Shown in pieces: positions 6,326 to 7,054 of a DNA stretch of 7,054 nt (its first letter is position 1; each line of letters opens with the position of its first letter). A model generated the notes under the pieces. The model saw only the letters and a program-made list of their open reading frames with translations, was not told the DNA's origin and made no database searches. The DNA comes from Burkholderiales bacterium. GTDB taxonomy: Bacteria; Pseudomonadota; Gammaproteobacteria; Burkholderiales; Burkholderiaceae. The stretch is taken from the NCBI GenBank assembly GCA_947447845.1, contig CANFNO010000148.1:1-7054 (forward strand), in the 5' to 3' direction. Position numbers and translations under genes: made by a program.

Positions 6326-6367
6326 ATCATAACGTCGCCAGCAACCAGGTGGGAGGGTCCTGGCGAC
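6326..6367 (-). promoter_or_regulatory. Candidate -10 with adjacent inverted repeat upstream of the diguanylate cyclase
   Basis: On the minus strand TATGAT (6331-6326) is one mismatch from the sigma-70 -10 consensus, 24 bases before the ATG. Directly upstream is a perfect 8-base inverted repeat, GTCGCCAG (6334-6341) and CTGGCGAC (6360-6367), separated by 18 bases. No good -35 lies 16-18 bases from TATGAT, which fits a promoter needing an activator, or no promoter at all. The repeat may be an operator or, if transcription starts farther upstream, an RNA hairpin before the ribosome site. It does not resemble the GEMM cyclic di-GMP riboswitch. Confidence 0.35.
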
Positions 6368-6387
6368 TATTTCCGGACACCAAATGT

Positions 6388-6399
6388 TGATACGTATCA
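6388..6399. promoter_or_regulatory. Perfect 12-base palindrome, candidate operator
   Basis: TGATACGTATCA is a perfect palindrome 86 bases upstream of the diguanylate cyclase start. Its size and symmetry suit a dimeric DNA-binding protein. I cannot assign a regulator, and a single 12-base palindrome can arise by chance. Confidence 0.35.
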
Positions 6400-6469
6400 G
6401 GATTTGAGCGCCTAGTTCATGGCGTCGCGGTCGAGATCCTGTTCCCGGAGCGCAATCCCCGAGTGGCTT

Positions 6470-6500
6470 GTGTTTGAGCGCATCGGTGGGACTCAAACAC
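6470..6500. repeat. Perfect 9-base inverted repeat with 13-base spacer
   Basis: GTGTTTGAG (6470-6478) and CTCAAACAC (6492-6500) are exact reverse complements across a 13-base spacer. No T-run follows on either strand, so it is not a standard rho-independent terminator. It could be an operator or the stem of a structured RNA. TTTGAG half-site copies recur at 6403-6408 and 6585-6590, giving several related sites in one gap. Confidence 0.5.
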
Positions 6501-6616
6501 CCGAAAGTGCCCCCGTGAAGAATGGCGATCAAGACTTTGAAATGCAAATGCCCGGTCACTTTCTTGCGCACGTGCTCCTCGTTGTTTGAGCCCGGAATCT
6601 GGGAGCAACCATGTTG

Positions 6617-6646
6617 TGCGGCAATCGTGGGAAATCGCCGCATTTT
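6617..6646 (+). terminator. Weak terminator-like hairpin
   Basis: TGCGGC (6617-6622) pairs with GCCGCA (6637-6642) across a 14-base loop and is followed by TTTT (6643-6646). The six-base GC-rich stem and short T-run are marginal for a rho-independent terminator. No established gene ends just upstream on the plus strand, which lowers the odds that it is real; the only candidate is the doubtful 56-residue frame ending at 6589. Confidence 0.25.
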
Positions 6647-6673
6647 GAAACCCACATAAGATAGGGCCATCTA
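6645..6673 (+). promoter_or_regulatory. Weak candidate promoter of the right-edge gene
   Basis: TTGAAA (6645-6650), 17 bases, then CATCTA (6668-6673). The -35 is good and the -10 poor. Transcription would start near 6680, just before GGAAG (6682-6686), which lies 11 bases before the ATG at 6698. An alternative -10, TAAGAT (6657-6662), has no -35 at the right distance. Confidence 0.25.
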
Positions 6674-6697
6674 AGACACACGGAAGACAACTCGTTT

Positions 6698-7054
6698 ATG
6701 ACCGCCAAAACCATGAAACACAGCGCCAGCCTCTGGGACGGAGAAGTCGGCAACTCCCGTTGTATCGACGTGGTGCATTGGGAAGGCGATATCACGCCCG
6801 AGCAACTGGCCAACGTGGCCACACAGATTTCTACCGTCTGGCAAACCATCGATTTGCAGTTGGACCCGAAGCACCCCATGCACGGCAACGCCTACCACCT
6901 GCGCAAGATGGCGGACGATGAGTACGAAGAAGCGGAGTACCAAAAGCGCAAGGCTGCGTTCGAAGCCCGCTACGCCGGCAAGCGCGTATGGGTGCACGGC
7001 TACCACCACGAGGAAGATGTGGAAGCCGGCACCAGCGAGCCCTTCTATTACGAC
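6698..7054 (+). CDS. Unrecognised charged protein, N-terminal part (3' end outside window)
   Basis: The frame from ATG 6698-6700 is open through the last base, giving 119 residues without a stop. I do not recognise the family. The protein has no signal peptide or membrane helix. Visible features: an N-terminal segment with VVHWEGDITPEQLANVAT (25-42), a helix-prone highly charged stretch about 66-95 (DDEYEEAEYQKRKAAFEARY) that could form a short coiled coil, and an aromatic- and His-rich stretch VWVHGYHHEED (97-107). GGAAG lies 11 bases before the ATG; a second in-frame ATG at 6713 has no better site. Third codon positions are rich in G and C, as in neighbouring genes, which supports this strand over the 112-residue antisense frame. 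It is divergent from the diguanylate cyclase across a 396-base gap. Coding status is likely, function unknown. Confidence 0.7.
   Translation, partial: MTAKTMKHSASLWDGEVGNSRCIDVVHWEGDITPEQLANVATQISTVWQTIDLQLDPKHPMHGNAYHLRKMADDEYEEAEYQKRKAAFEARYAGKRVWVHGYHHEEDVEAGTSEPFYYD

Larger units (their letters stand above)
6302..6697. other. 396-base repeat-rich intergenic region between divergent genes
   Basis: No convincing gene lies here. The minus frame stays open to 6670 and a plus-strand reading frame of 56 residues runs from ATG 6419 to TGA 6587-6589, but neither has a ribosome site or a recognisable sequence. The stretch holds several perfect inverted repeats, listed separately: 6334-6367, 6388-6399, 6470-6500 and 6617-6642. 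TTTGAG also recurs at 6403, 6473 and 6585. It should contain the 5' control signals of both the diguanylate cyclase and the right-edge gene. It could instead contain a small RNA or a decayed gene. Confidence 0.5.

Noticed and set aside
6450..6520. A tRNA-like look (CCGAGTGG followed by a stem-like repeat)
   Set aside because: No acceptor stem, anticodon arm or T-arm GGTTCRA motif can be assembled on either strand.
6302..6670. A 123-residue N-terminal extension of the diguanylate cyclase
   Set aside because: It has no recognisable domain, an odd Cys/His/Arg composition, and covers the inverted repeats. The ATG at 6301 begins the ordered sequence.
6671..7009. A 112-residue minus-strand frame at the right edge
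   Set aside because: The plus-strand frame over the same bases has better codon use, a Shine-Dalgarno-like GGAAG and a more natural composition.

Overview
The window looks like a piece of a betaproteobacterial chromosome, most likely Burkholderiales and probably Comamonadaceae (Rhodoferax/Polaromonas-like). This rests on gene style only: moderately high GC, GC-rich third codon positions, a ROK protein C-terminus of the kind seen in that group, and a CpxR/RstA-like two-component pair. I had no database search, so taxonomy is inference. Coding density is high. I found no IS element, CRISPR array, tRNA or rRNA.

Layout, left to right. (1) 1-222, plus: the last 73 codons of a ROK-family protein (sugar kinase or NagC/Mlc-type regulator). 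(2) 219-2303, minus: a two-gene operon read right to left, an OmpR/PhoB-family response regulator (1584-2303) followed after 48 bases by its membrane histidine kinase (219-1535, GTG start). The kinase stop overlaps the ROK stop in a palindromic CTAG. A GTAAA-N5-GTAAA direct repeat, the form of the enterobacterial CpxR box, lies 56 bases upstream of the regulator. (3) 2525-3868, minus: an AmpG-like MFS permease. (4) 3930-4793, plus, divergent from AmpG: a secreted M48 zinc metallopeptidase. (5) 4898-5269, plus: a 123-residue protein that I read as NinX/DUF2591-like, a family best known from phages, with no other phage gene in view. (6) 5279-6301, minus and convergent: a diguanylate cyclase with a non-TM N-terminal domain, a GGEEF active site and an intact RxxD inhibitory site. 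(7) 6302-6697: a 396-base gap rich in inverted repeats, including a perfect 12-base palindrome and a perfect 9-base inverted repeat. (8) 6698-7054, plus: the start of an unrecognised, highly charged protein that runs off the right edge.

How the genes may work together. A two-component system of the envelope-stress type, a muropeptide permease for cell-wall recycling and a periplasmic quality-control protease are all envelope functions, so this neighbourhood is plausibly cell-envelope themed. The link is contextual: only the regulator's own upstream region carries the CpxR-like box, and none is visible before ampG or the protease. The diguanylate cyclase and the NinX-like protein do not obviously belong to that theme.

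Most of this is ordinary chromosomal content. The points most worth checking are the CpxR-like box, the His/Met-rich kinase sensor region, the stand-alone NinX-like gene and the repeat-rich 6302-6697 gap. I do not see strong evidence for a wholly new system.
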